This document shows positions 13,793-21,933 of a stretch of 24,920 bases of DNA, in pieces (the first letter of the stretch is position 1; each line of letters starts with the position of its first letter). The notes under the pieces are model-generated. The model was not told the origin of the DNA and ran no database searches. It saw nothing but the letters and a program-made list of their open reading frames with translations. The position numbers and the translations under genes were made by a program. The DNA is taken from the NCBI GenBank assembly GCA_003602535.1, contig QQSA01000057.1, positions 1 to 24,920 of the forward strand, in the 5' to 3' direction. This stretch comes from Candidatus Poseidoniales archaeon. Lineage in GTDB: Archaea > Thermoplasmatota > Poseidoniia > Poseidoniales > Poseidoniaceae.

Positions 13793-14950
13793 ATGATAGA
13801 AAAGGATGAAATCGCCAGTATTATCGAAGACTATGAACGCCTTAAATTACGAATAGGAATGACCGCTAGTCATTCGGCATTAGACATCTGTGATGGTGCT
13901 ATTGAGGAAGGTTTTCCGACTGCTGCCTATTGTCAAAAAGGTCGAGAAAAGACTTATTCGGAATATTTCAAAACTCAACGTACCTCATCAGGCAGAGTCC
14001 GTAGAGGAATGGTTGACAAGGCGATTATTCTAGATTCATTCAATGATGTGATGAAACCTAAGATGCAAGAGGAGATGAGGAAGAGGAATGTAGTTTACAT
14101 TCCTAATCGATCATTTACTTCATACTCAAGCATAGATGATGTTGAAAATAATTTTCACGTCCCGATGTTTGGTTCTCGAAACATGTTAAGGATGGAAGAA
14201 AGAACTGAAGAGCAGGATTATTACTGGATATTGGACAAAGCAGGTTTACCTTATCCTGAAGCAATTGCAGACCCCCAAGATATTGATTGCCTAGTCATTG
14301 TAAAATTACACCATGCCCAGAAAAAACTTGAACGTGGATTTTTCACATGTGCTTCATATGAAGAATATTTAGAGAAGAGTCAAACTTTGTTGAAGGAAGG
14401 TACGATAGATCAAGAAAGCCTTGACGGAGCACGTATAGAAAAATACGTAATCGGACCAGTTTTCAATCTGAATTTCTTTTATTCACCATTGGAAGAAGAT
14501 ATGCCCAAACTAGAATTACTTGGCGTAGATTGGAGATTTGAATCATCATTAGACGGACATGTCAGACTTCCTGCTCCTCAACAGATGACAATGCCAGCTC
14601 ATCAACAAATTCCAGAAATGACTGTTGTGGGCCATAATACAGCCACAATTAGAGAATCTCTTCTGGAAACTGCGTTTGAATTAGGTGAGAAATTCATCAA
14701 TGCATCTAAGGAGCATTACGATCCAGGCATAATTGGTCCTTTCTGTCTGCAAACTTGTATTGACAAGGATATGAATTACGCAATTTATGATGTCGCCCCT
14801 CGTTTAGGAGGAGGTACAAATGTACACGTTTCAGTAGGACACCCGTATGGGAATGCAACTTGGAGGAAACCTGTTTCATCAGGCCGAAGAATTGCTATGG
14901 AATTAAGACGCGCTGTTGAGCAGGACAGATTGCTAGAAGTTCTAACATGA
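13793..14950 (+). CDS. purP: Formate-dependent FAICAR synthetase (AICAR formyltransferase, ATP-grasp)
   Basis: PurP converts AICAR, formate and ATP to FAICAR, the step before IMP in archaeal purine synthesis, in place of folate-dependent PurH. The 385-aa length and motif order fit the family: an N-terminal ASHSALDICDGAIEEGF segment, YIPNRSFTSYSS, VPMFGSRNMLRMEER, an ATP-grasp middle (DCLVIVKLHHAQ, RIEKYVIGPVFNLNFFYSP, ELLGVDWRF), TVVGHNTATIRESLLE and GIIGPFCLQTC. The end motif reads YDVAPRLGGGTN, where canonical PurP has a SARIVAGTN-like sequence, so it is a somewhat divergent member. No other purine gene is nearby. It is followed 13 nt later by a symporter gene. Confidence 0.9.
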   Translation: MIEKDEIASIIEDYERLKLRIGMTASHSALDICDGAIEEGFPTAAYCQKGREKTYSEYFKTQRTSSGRVRRGMVDKAIILDSFNDVMKPKMQEEMRKRNVVYIPNRSFTSYSSIDDVENNFHVPMFGSRNMLRMEERTEEQDYYWILDKAGLPYPEAIADPQDIDCLVIVKLHHAQKKLERGFFTCASYEEYLEKSQTLLKEGTIDQESLDGARIEKYVIGPVFNLNFFYSPLEEDMPKLELLGVDWRFESSLDGHVRLPAPQQMTMPAHQQIPEMTVVGHNTATIRESLLETAFELGEKFINASKEHYDPGIIGPFCLQTCIDKDMNYAIYDVAPRLGGGTNVHVSVGHPYGNATWRKPVSSGRRIAMELRRAVEQDRLLEVLT

Positions 14951-14963
14951 TTGGGTGTCAAAA

Positions 14964-16463
14964 ATGGACTTCATGGTTCTGGCATCTTTTCTACTATTCC
15001 TCCTGATTTTCGCAGGAGTAGGAATGGCTTCGATTTTTGTCAAGAAAAATACCACTGATGATTACTTAGTTGCCGGAAGAGGAATGCATCCGGCTTTAGC
15101 CGCATTGAGCGCAGTTTCGACATGGAACTCAGGATACATGTTCATTGGATTCATAGGATTCATGTGGATGTATGGATATTCTGCGATATGGATTTCTCTA
15201 ATTTCAACACTGGGACAGTTGGTTGCATGGATATGGATTTACAAGCGAATCCAACATGAAGCAAACGAGCGAAATGTTAGATCACTTTCCAGTTTGGTTG
15301 CAAAAGTTAAAGGCGCACCTGAAGCAAAATTAGCTGCATTATTTTCTGTAATGTTCTTGCTTATTTATGCTGCAGCACAGCTATCAAGTGGCGGTAAAGC
15401 ATTGTTTGCAATGCTAGGATGGTCACAAATGGTAGGTATTCTAATCGGCTACATGTTAGTGATTTTGTACTGTACTGCAGGCGGAATTAGAGCTTCAATT
15501 TGGACAGATGCAGCTCAATCATGTGTCATGATTGTTGGTTCAACTCTACTTTGCTGGGTTGCTTTAGCAGAAGTTGGAGGTCTTTCGGGATTGCATTCTT
15601 CTCTTTCCGACATCGACCCTAACCTAACCGATATTGCACCTCAAGGACTGAAATTCGGATTCTCACTTTGGGTATTTGCATTCTTCTTAGGAGGCGTTGG
15701 AGTAGCCGGACAACCTCAAGTTGTAAGTCGAGTAATGACATTGGAATCTGATTCTGACAGAAAGCAAGCATGCATTTGGTTTTTCGTTTGGCAAACACCA
15801 TTTTTGGTACTGATGATTCTCATAGGTCTAGCAAGTCGAGTAATGTTCCCAGTTCAAGATTCATTTGATCCTGAGTTGGCTTTGCCAATGTTAGCGATGG
15901 ATGTTTTGGGCCCATTCTGGGTAGGAGTAATTCTTGCATCAATATTTGCAGCAACTATGTCTACTGCAGATAGCCAAGTATTAGCATGTACTGCTGCAAT
16001 CACAGATGATCTGGTTCCAAGTTGGGCACAAGACCACTCCAAAACCAAACTAACTACAGTGACTATGGCAATCCTAGCGACCTTGATTTCATTAGGTGCA
16101 TTGTGGACAGAAAATAATTCTGTTTTCAGCTTAGTAGTATTAGCTGTGTATGGCTTAGGTGGAATATTTATCCCACTCTTATTGATTAGATTCTCTGGGT
16201 ATCAGCCATCTTCAGCGCACTCAATAATCATGATGATAAGTGCTTTAGTAGCGGTAATCACATGGAGATTAATGGGGTTGAATGATGAAATCTTTGAGTC
16301 TGTTCCAGGCATGGGTGCAGCATTCTTAGCACACTTCATCATGCTAGCAGTAAAGAAAGACCCATGGCTATACGATCGCCTACCTAGTAAAGATAAACTA
16401 ATTACAATAATTGGTTTGATTATATTGTGTGTTGTAGCAATAGAAATTTGGTATTTCACGTGA
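14964..16463 (+). CDS. Sodium:solute symporter (SSS/PutP-like)
   Basis: This 499-aa integral membrane protein belongs to the SSS family, which imports small solutes such as proline, sugars or carboxylates with Na+. About 13 hydrophobic spans are visible. The early signature DDYLVAGRGMHPALAALS is followed by STWNSGYMFIG in TM2. MSTADSQVLACTAAITDDL (about residues 334-352) matches the TM8 segment whose Ser/Thr residues bind sodium in PutP and vSGLT. The substrate cannot be read. The ATG at 14964 has GGGTG 7 nt upstream; a GTG at 14955 would add three residues. The 3' end overlaps the convergent metallo-hydrolase gene by 8 nt. Cotranscription with purP is likely from the 13-nt spacing. Confidence 0.92.
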   Translation: MDFMVLASFLLFLLIFAGVGMASIFVKKNTTDDYLVAGRGMHPALAALSAVSTWNSGYMFIGFIGFMWMYGYSAIWISLISTLGQLVAWIWIYKRIQHEANERNVRSLSSLVAKVKGAPEAKLAALFSVMFLLIYAAAQLSSGGKALFAMLGWSQMVGILIGYMLVILYCTAGGIRASIWTDAAQSCVMIVGSTLLCWVALAEVGGLSGLHSSLSDIDPNLTDIAPQGLKFGFSLWVFAFFLGGVGVAGQPQVVSRVMTLESDSDRKQACIWFFVWQTPFLVLMILIGLASRVMFPVQDSFDPELALPMLAMDVLGPFWVGVILASIFAATMSTADSQVLACTAAITDDLVPSWAQDHSKTKLTTVTMAILATLISLGALWTENNSVFSLVVLAVYGLGGIFIPLLLIRFSGYQPSSAHSIIMMISALVAVITWRLMGLNDEIFESVPGMGAAFLAHFIMLAVKKDPWLYDRLPSKDKLITIIGLIILCVVAIEIWYFT

Positions 16464-17259
16464 GATTGAAGAGATCACCTTCACAACCGACTCTCCATCC
16501 CAGTTCCGAAACTGGTGTATCATCACTACACAATGGATTAGTATGGTTTAGATGAATGAATATGACTTCTGGGTCTCCATCTCTTCTCTCCCCTAACATC
16601 TGCAATGTCTGTTCTACAGGTGGATGAGGAACATCTTCTTGATTTCTATGTTTCAGTTCATTAGCACTGTAAAAGGTACCATCGATCAATGCAATATCAA
16701 CTTCAAGGTGACTTAACCACGAACGTAAATCATGCTCTCGCAATGTTTCTTGCCAAGTATCATGGTCAGGCAAGAATAGTAGAGTTTTTTCAGCCTTAAT
16801 TAGGTAAGCGTGCATGTCAGATAGTTCTGCACGGTGAGGAACTTCAATGGCTTCAACAATTACTCCAGGGAGATTAACAATAGGCTCTGTACTTGGAGAG
16901 AATACACCTTGAGACAGTAGTATTGACCAATTAGGTGTACGCTCGATAAGATCTAGCATTTTCTTTGAGCAGTGTAAAGATACACCGCGTGCATTCATTG
17001 TCTCTCTGCCAAATAAACCAAGGCCATCTACATGTCCAAAATGAGCATGAGTTAAGAAAAGCGAATCAACAGAATCTACCCCCCAAATCCTGAGTTGTTC
17101 GCCAAGATTTCTAGTGGCCTCAAACAAATGATTTCGGCCGTCTGAATCAATTAATCCGATTGATACCGGGTAACGCCTTTGCAGATGAATACAACAGTTG
17201 CAGCCAACTTGTGGAACCCCTCCATCCTGAGCACTACCAAGCAAGGTAACTGTAACCAT
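16456..17259 (-). CDS. PqqB-like metallo-beta-lactamase-fold hydrolase
   Basis: The 267-aa protein opens with VTLLGSAQDGGVPQVGCNC, the PqqB-type start with a CNCC cysteine cluster. It continues with LTHAHFGHVDGLGLFGRE, the metal-binding loop, then IEVPHRAELSDMHAYLI, LFLPDHDTW, ALIDGTFYSANEL, HPPVEQTL and FIHLNHTNPL. This combination fits a PqqB-like subfamily also seen in bacteria lacking PQQ synthesis. The loop is HxHxGH rather than the HxHxDH of classic metallo-beta-lactamases. No PqqA, C, D or E is seen, so a role in PQQ synthesis is unlikely and the substrate is unknown. It starts 9 nt after the stop of the 1124-aa secreted protein, so the two are probably cotranscribed. Confidence 0.85.
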   Translation of the reverse strand: MVTVTLLGSAQDGGVPQVGCNCCIHLQRRYPVSIGLIDSDGRNHLFEATRNLGEQLRIWGVDSVDSLFLTHAHFGHVDGLGLFGRETMNARGVSLHCSKKMLDLIERTPNWSILLSQGVFSPSTEPIVNLPGVIVEAIEVPHRAELSDMHAYLIKAEKTLLFLPDHDTWQETLREHDLRSWLSHLEVDIALIDGTFYSANELKHRNQEDVPHPPVEQTLQMLGERRDGDPEVIFIHLNHTNPLCSDDTPVSELGWRVGCEGDLFNLT

Positions 17260-17268
17260 TTCAAATCC

Positions 17269-20200
17269 TCAAATTTTGCGAACCCATTGCTTAGAGGTAG
17301 GATCACGCATGTACCATGCGCCACTTGCATCAGGGTATTCTAGCCATTCGTTACCATCTGAACGCATTGTTCCAACTTGATAGAATGTAGGTGCAGCAGG
17401 AGCTGCAGTTTGAGGAGCTAATGCTTGACCTGGTAATTCTTGCAATGCAGGTGAAGCCGATTGTTGCTGTGGGATAACTTGCTGCGCATACAATCCTTGA
17501 TTTACAGGAACTGCAGACATATCTGGCATGGCAGGTTTTGCATTCATATCAGGAATAGATAACTCATCATTCCATTGCTTTTCCTCTTCTGAAGAATTCA
17601 TAGTTCGAATTATCAATAAGCCTGCTACAATAATTACCAACAATACACCAACAGTAATTCCTCCATAAGCGAGAATATTACTTCCTGATGATTCTTCTAC
17701 TACCGCTTCGCATCCATCTTCTGCAGCAACTCCTGCTACATCTGGACATTTGTCTGCATTTTTTCCATTTGGATTATCTCCGAATCCATCTTTATCAGTA
17801 TCATTCCATTGAGTAGAATCTTCTGAGAATGCATCGATTTCGTCAGCCCAGCCATCATTATCGGTATCTACACATCCCCGAATTCCACCTTCAAATGAAT
17901 ATCCTGCAATGAGAGGACAATGATCAGAGTCGTTGCCATCCTTATTGTCACCGTAAAAGTCGCCATCAGTATCCCTCCATTGGGTTGAATCTAGAGGTTT
18001 CCAATCACTTCCATCTTCAGGGTCACCATAACCATCTCCGTCACTATCAGGACATCCTAAAACATCATATGTAGAATATCCTTCAACTTCTGGACAATCA
18101 TCATTGCCATCTGCGACACCATCGCCATCTGAATCTAGATACTCTTCAGGGTCTGCAGGGAATGCATCCATGAAGTTAGCCCAGCCATCACCGTCACTGT
18201 CTGGACATCCAAGAATATCATCTTGCCAAGAGTTGCCAGATAATGTTGGGCATGCATCTTGGTCCCTTGCATACTGATAGTATTCACCTGGCCAGTTAGA
18301 ACTTCTATCGCTCCAAGATAGGTTCCCATAATTATCTCCAAAGCCATCCTCATCCCAATCAGACCATTGTGTTTCATCTGCAGGGAATGAATCTGCACCA
18401 TCACTAATTGACCAAGAGGAATCTGCGGAAGAATAGCCGTCACTATCGGGGTCAGGGCAACCATAACGGTCTAACACTGATGTTCCTGAAACATCTACAC
18501 AATCATCAGGAGTATTTCCTTCTGGATTGTCTCCATATCCATCACCATCAAAGTCTCTCCATTGTGTTGAATCATCTGGTAAATCATCATCAGAATCAGC
18601 CCAGCCATCTCCATCACTGTCAGGACATGCTAAGAATCCGCCCATAGATGAATTACCGAATGAATTAGGACATGAGTCTTCAATATCAGCCCAGCCATCA
18701 CCGTCTGAATCTACGCACCCTTGATAGCCACCTAATGTGGAAGTTCCTGCTACCTTATTGCAATCATCAGCAGCATCATCAAAGCCATCTCCATCGTCAT
18801 CGAGATCTTCGTCAGCGTCTCTACAACCATCTCCATCTAAGTCATTTGAAGAATCAGAAGTCCACCAATTCCTAGGAGGAGAATATGAACTTAAACAATC
18901 ATCATCAGAGTCATCGATTCCATCATTGTCATCATCCAAATCTTCGCCACTGTCTTTACAGCCATCATTATCGAAATCAGTAGTTGAGTCACTAGTCCAA
19001 TTCCATTCACCGCCTCTAGGGCAATCATCCCCTGAATTATCTGTGATGCCATCGTTGTCATCATCGTAATCGCACTCATCTCCGTCTCCATCCATATCGC
19101 TATCATATTGTAACGGGTTGTTTGTATTAGGGCAATTGTCCGTGAGATCATTCACCCCATCATTATCACCATCAGCATTGTTTACTGGATCAAGACTCCA
19201 AACTACAAGATCCAATCCTCCAGAACTCGATACAGATTTTGAGCCCTTGTTGATTGTAGATTGGAAGGAGCCAAATGCAGCAGGTGTATCGCTGCTATTT
19301 ACCGCTAAATCTGCAAATAAATCATCACTGGTACTACCAAGATTCTCAACCCAGTCCCAACTTCCGGTACTATCTAATTGCGCCATGTAAAGATCTAATC
19401 CACCATTCGTATTAGCTCCATGAATTCCAAAATCAGTCGGTCCAGAAATCAATCCACCTGCAATGAAATTTCCAGATGATGTTTCAGCAATAGAAGAAAC
19501 ACGTTGAGTTCCAGTACTACTGCCAAAGCTAGTAGCCCAAGAGGTAACACCCGATTTCAAAATCTTAACAACATATCCATCGCCTTGACCTTTATCTGTC
19601 AAAGTATTTTGATTACCAGCATCCAAAGAGCCGAGGAATACACCAGATACGACAACATCATCATTTTGAGTTACTATCAAATCATCAGGGAGATTAATTT
19701 CACCAGCACCACTAGTAAGTCCAATGACATTTTGAACAACTCCCGCAGGATTCCACTTGACAACAATTGTATCCGTCTGACTTACAGCCTGATGAGATTT
19801 ACCATTTGCAGAGAAAGTTCCATCGGTGTCTCCTGCTTGCCAAATATTACCCATTGAATCTACTGCAACTGGCCCACCTGACTCATCTCCTATTCCACCG
19901 GCAGTTGAAACCCAATTTAGAGCACCAGACATAATATCAAGTTCGGCTACAAATAATTCAGAATCAGTATTATTTTTGGTTATGCCTCCAAAGTCAGTAA
20001 AGCCCTTCTGCGTACCCGATACGATCAGACCACTAGACATTACTGATTCCGCTAATCCTTCTACAATACTACTGTTAGATGTTGTTCCATTGGAGTCATA
20101 TGGAGATGCAAACATAACCGCCCAAAGCCATTGCCCATTGAATGAATCCAACTTAGCAATAAAGCCATCACCGTATGGATTTTGGCCGCTAAGTTGTGTG

Positions 20201-20643
20201 GATCCAAATGATACATCGCCATAAATTAGTCCACCAATATATACATCGCCCGACATTGAAGTTACCATAGATGTGACTAAGGTTAGCCCCTGCGATGCAT
20301 CTGGCTTAACCGCCCATTGCCAGTTACCTTGATTATCCATAGCTGCAATATACGTATCCGCATCAAGTTGAGCATTGAATCCGGATGTTGCCTGTAATTG
20401 GATGGAGCCGAATGTCATAGAATGGCGGGTATTACCCGAAACAATCCAACCGTCATATGTTGCTCCTATTTGTGAACCATTCACATGACCAACACTTGAA
20501 CCTGCCTGGACCAAAAACTCTGGCTCAGAATTCGCAAAACGAAGCTCTTCGATGTCTTCAAGTTCACCCGGTTCAGAAATAGAAATTAAACTTCCAAGTA
20601 GGATTGCAACAATTGCAAGACTCGATACTGCACGATAGCGCAT
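17269..20643 (-). CDS. Secreted, membrane-anchored protein with SBBP-type propeller and thrombospondin type 3 repeats
   Basis: The 1124-aa protein starts with a signal peptide (YRAVSSLAIVAILLGSLISI). Residues about 70-485 form repeats of the SBBP/beta-propeller type (VSSIAETSSGNFIAGGLISG and similar). Residues about 489-980 are Asp-rich DxDxDG calcium-binding repeats of the thrombospondin type 3 kind (DSDGDGWAD, CPDSDGDG), with paired cysteines. A membrane span lies at about 990-1013, followed by a Pro/Ala/Gln-rich cytoplasmic linker and a terminal 40-residue Trp/Tyr-rich module (WLEYPDASGAWYMRD). The design suggests a calcium-stiffened stalk holding a propeller outside the cell. The ATG sits inside a perfect hairpin. 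The function is unknown; adhesion or polymer binding is inference. Confidence 0.88.
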   Translation of the reverse strand: MRYRAVSSLAIVAILLGSLISISEPGELEDIEELRFANSEPEFLVQAGSSVGHVNGSQIGATYDGWIVSGNTRHSMTFGSIQLQATSGFNAQLDADTYIAAMDNQGNWQWAVKPDASQGLTLVTSMVTSMSGDVYIGGLIYGDVSFGSTQLSGQNPYGDGFIAKLDSFNGQWLWAVMFASPYDSNGTTSNSSIVEGLAESVMSSGLIVSGTQKGFTDFGGITKNNTDSELFVAELDIMSGALNWVSTAGGIGDESGGPVAVDSMGNIWQAGDTDGTFSANGKSHQAVSQTDTIVVKWNPAGVVQNVIGLTSGAGEINLPDDLIVTQNDDVVVSGVFLGSLDAGNQNTLTDKGQGDGYVVKILKSGVTSWATSFGSSTGTQRVSSIAETSSGNFIAGGLISGPTDFGIHGANTNGGLDLYMAQLDSTGSWDWVENLGSTSDDLFADLAVNSSDTPAAFGSFQSTINKGSKSVSSSGGLDLVVWSLDPVNNADGDNDGVNDLTDNCPNTNNPLQYDSDMDGDGDECDYDDDNDGITDNSGDDCPRGGEWNWTSDSTTDFDNDGCKDSGEDLDDDNDGIDDSDDDCLSSYSPPRNWWTSDSSNDLDGDGCRDADEDLDDDGDGFDDAADDCNKVAGTSTLGGYQGCVDSDGDGWADIEDSCPNSFGNSSMGGFLACPDSDGDGWADSDDDLPDDSTQWRDFDGDGYGDNPEGNTPDDCVDVSGTSVLDRYGCPDPDSDGYSSADSSWSISDGADSFPADETQWSDWDEDGFGDNYGNLSWSDRSSNWPGEYYQYARDQDACPTLSGNSWQDDILGCPDSDGDGWANFMDAFPADPEEYLDSDGDGVADGNDDCPEVEGYSTYDVLGCPDSDGDGYGDPEDGSDWKPLDSTQWRDTDGDFYGDNKDGNDSDHCPLIAGYSFEGGIRGCVDTDNDGWADEIDAFSEDSTQWNDTDKDGFGDNPNGKNADKCPDVAGVAAEDGCEAVVEESSGSNILAYGGITVGVLLVIIVAGLLIIRTMNSSEEEKQWNDELSIPDMNAKPAMPDMSAVPVNQGLYAQQVIPQQQSASPALQELPGQALAPQTAAPAAPTFYQVGTMRSDGNEWLEYPDASGAWYMRDPTSKQWVRKI
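17704..19179 (-). repeat. Degenerate tandem repeats encoding Ca-binding Asp-rich units
   Basis: About 490 codons encode many copies of a D-x-D-x-D-G-x-x-D unit in the 1124-aa protein. At the DNA level motifs such as CCATCACCGTC and CATTGTGTTGAATC recur with many differences. The spacing is irregular (roughly 20-45 residues) and some units carry DSTQW or DETQW motifs, suggesting repeated expansion of a larger module. Confidence 0.8.
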
Positions 20644-20657
20644 GACCTACGGTCATG
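20641..20657 (-). promoter_or_regulatory. Hairpin enclosing a start codon
   Basis: CATGACC-TAC-GGTCATG is a perfect 7-bp stem with a 3-nt loop. On the minus strand the last ATG of the hairpin is the start codon of the 1124-aa gene, and the nearby AGGT is in the same arm. If formed in RNA it would hide the start. It is also 23 nt downstream of the stop of the 296-aa gene. Its CCTACGG core matches the other two intergenic hairpins. Confidence 0.5.
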
Positions 20658-20680
20658 AAACTGGCTCAAGAAGTCTTTGC

Positions 20681-21571
20681 TCAGAAGTTTGTATGGATTT
20701 TGCCGGTTACCCCATTAAGAATCCAATTTTTTCCAAAGGCATCTATTCCTTTGTGAGCAGGTACTAACACCGGGTACTCAACTGTTTTTGCACTGCCATC
20801 GTCGAAAACCCACCAATGCAATAAATCACCCATTCCATCAGAGTGTGTTCGACGTTCTGTCATCACATCAGAGAAATTTGGTTCTTCCTCGACGTTTAGA
20901 AATTCATGTTTCAGTATAGGAGACCTTTCTAGAAGATCGAATTCATCCACGATATGAAGGCCATCACAATTCAAAATCCAACGACTTACCTCTTCTTCAA
21001 CCGGTCCTTTCACGATTCCAGTAACAAGGTGTATTTTCGCTGGAATCAATACCGGTTTGGCCATTGAAATATCATAACCTTTAATCTCTAATTCAGAAAA
21101 ATCATTCTTCGGTTTCAGAGTAAATGGACCACTGCCTGAAAATAATTCAGGCTCTGAATCTAGGCTTTCAACTTCTTCAGCTTCAACTATTACCAAACTG
21201 CCATCCAATACTGCATGCCCAATGAATTCTGCAAGTTGACTCTGAGTCCAAATCGCCACTCTTCTGCCATCTCTTACTGGTGTTTCATCGACATCGAATG
21301 TCATATTCCTCTCTGCTATAATGAGATGGTCACCCCTGGGTGCATCAAATAGCCAAGTTTCAATTCCTACCAAATCAAGTGGAGCAAAGCCTTCTCCAGA
21401 ATTCCAAACTTCCATTCCTTCTATCATTCCAAGTTTCGAATGCTCTGGAGAAACATCAAACAATCTACCAAGCCAAGTAATCACACTGGGGGCAATAATT
21501 GGTGGAGAATGGGTATCAATGTTGACACCCAGCCTCTTCAATACAGCGACCAAGTCAAGGCCCATGGCCAT
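20681..21571 (-). CDS. Hypothetical protein in the RNA polymerase gene cluster
   Basis: I do not recognise this 296-aa protein. It has no signal peptide or clear membrane span and is probably cytosolic. Visible features are an N-terminal helical part (LDLVAVLKRLGVNI), a middle part RDGRRVAIWTQSQLAEFIGH with alternating strands and helices, an acidic linker (VESLDSEPELFSG), and a C-terminal YPVLVPAHKGIDAFGKNWILNG segment. The ATG at 21571 has GGTGAG upstream; a second ATG lies two codons in. It begins 24 nt after rpl30e. In many archaea nusA occupies this position, but no KH or S1 motif is seen, so this is not NusA. A link to transcription or translation is suggested only by location. Confidence 0.68.
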   Translation of the reverse strand: MAMGLDLVAVLKRLGVNIDTHSPPIIAPSVITWLGRLFDVSPEHSKLGMIEGMEVWNSGEGFAPLDLVGIETWLFDAPRGDHLIIAERNMTFDVDETPVRDGRRVAIWTQSQLAEFIGHAVLDGSLVIVEAEEVESLDSEPELFSGSGPFTLKPKNDFSELEIKGYDISMAKPVLIPAKIHLVTGIVKGPVEEEVSRWILNCDGLHIVDEFDLLERSPILKHEFLNVEEEPNFSDVMTERRTHSDGMGDLLHWWVFDDGSAKTVEYPVLVPAHKGIDAFGKNWILNGVTGKIHTNF

Positions 21572-21595
21572 TGCAAAGTCTCACCGTCTTTAGTT

Positions 21596-21895
21596 TCACT
21601 CTAGATTTCCATCCAGTGTTAATAAGTCTGATTCACCTGCATCTACAACAGTAATTGTTGATACGCTAAATGGCTTACCAGATGCAACACCAAGGTCACG
21701 GTTGACCATCACAGTTCTGTGTATAGTTACCTCTGGGTGCTTTGCACTAAGGTCGTCAACATACTCCTGTGGGCAATTTGCTGCAAGAATGATACACTTG
21801 GCATCACCTCTACCGCAAGCATCGATTGCTTGGCGTTGGCCAAACAACAAGTTACCAGTTGCATTTGCTATCTTCAGTTGTCTACTTATATCCAT
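21596..21895 (-). CDS. rpl30e: Ribosomal protein L30e (eL30)
   Basis: The 99-aa product is a member of the L7Ae/L30e RNA-binding family, a large-subunit ribosomal protein. It shows the expected order: an N-terminal helix (ISRQLKIANATGNLLFGQRQ), the strand KCIILAANCPQEYVDDL, VTIHRTVM and the conserved DLGVASGKPFSVSTITVVDAGESDLL ending. The position directly after rpoA2 is the classic archaeal arrangement. The start is fixed by a strong ribosome-binding site 6 nt upstream. Confidence 0.95.
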   Translation of the reverse strand: MDISRQLKIANATGNLLFGQRQAIDACGRGDAKCIILAANCPQEYVDDLSAKHPEVTIHRTVMVNRDLGVASGKPFSVSTITVVDAGESDLLTLDGNLE

Positions 21896-21901
21896 ATCTC
21901 A

Positions 21902-21908
21902 TTCCTCC
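21902..21908 (-). promoter_or_regulatory. Strong ribosome-binding site of rpl30e
   Basis: GGAGGAA on the minus strand lies 6 nt before the rpl30e ATG and fixes its start. Confidence 0.75.
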
Positions 21909-21933
21909 ACAATTTGCTTCTCAATGTTGAATT

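Noticed and set aside
16456..17259. Evidence for PQQ synthesis
   Set aside because: Only a PqqB-like protein is present. PqqB-like hydrolases occur without the pathway, and the other pqq genes are not in the window.
18408..19069. Open plus-strand frames opposite the Asp-rich repeats
   Set aside because: They are mirror images of the GAT/GAC-rich repeats (His- or Ser-rich products) with no ribosome-binding site or recognisable protein.
17704..19179. CRISPR-like array, because of many recurring short DNA motifs
   Set aside because: The repeats are degenerate, irregularly spaced and in frame with Asp-rich protein repeats; there are no unique spacers between identical repeats.
20681..21571. NusA, expected by position after rpl30e
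   Set aside because: No KH-domain GXXG motif or S1-like segment is visible, and the protein is longer and differently built than archaeal NusA.
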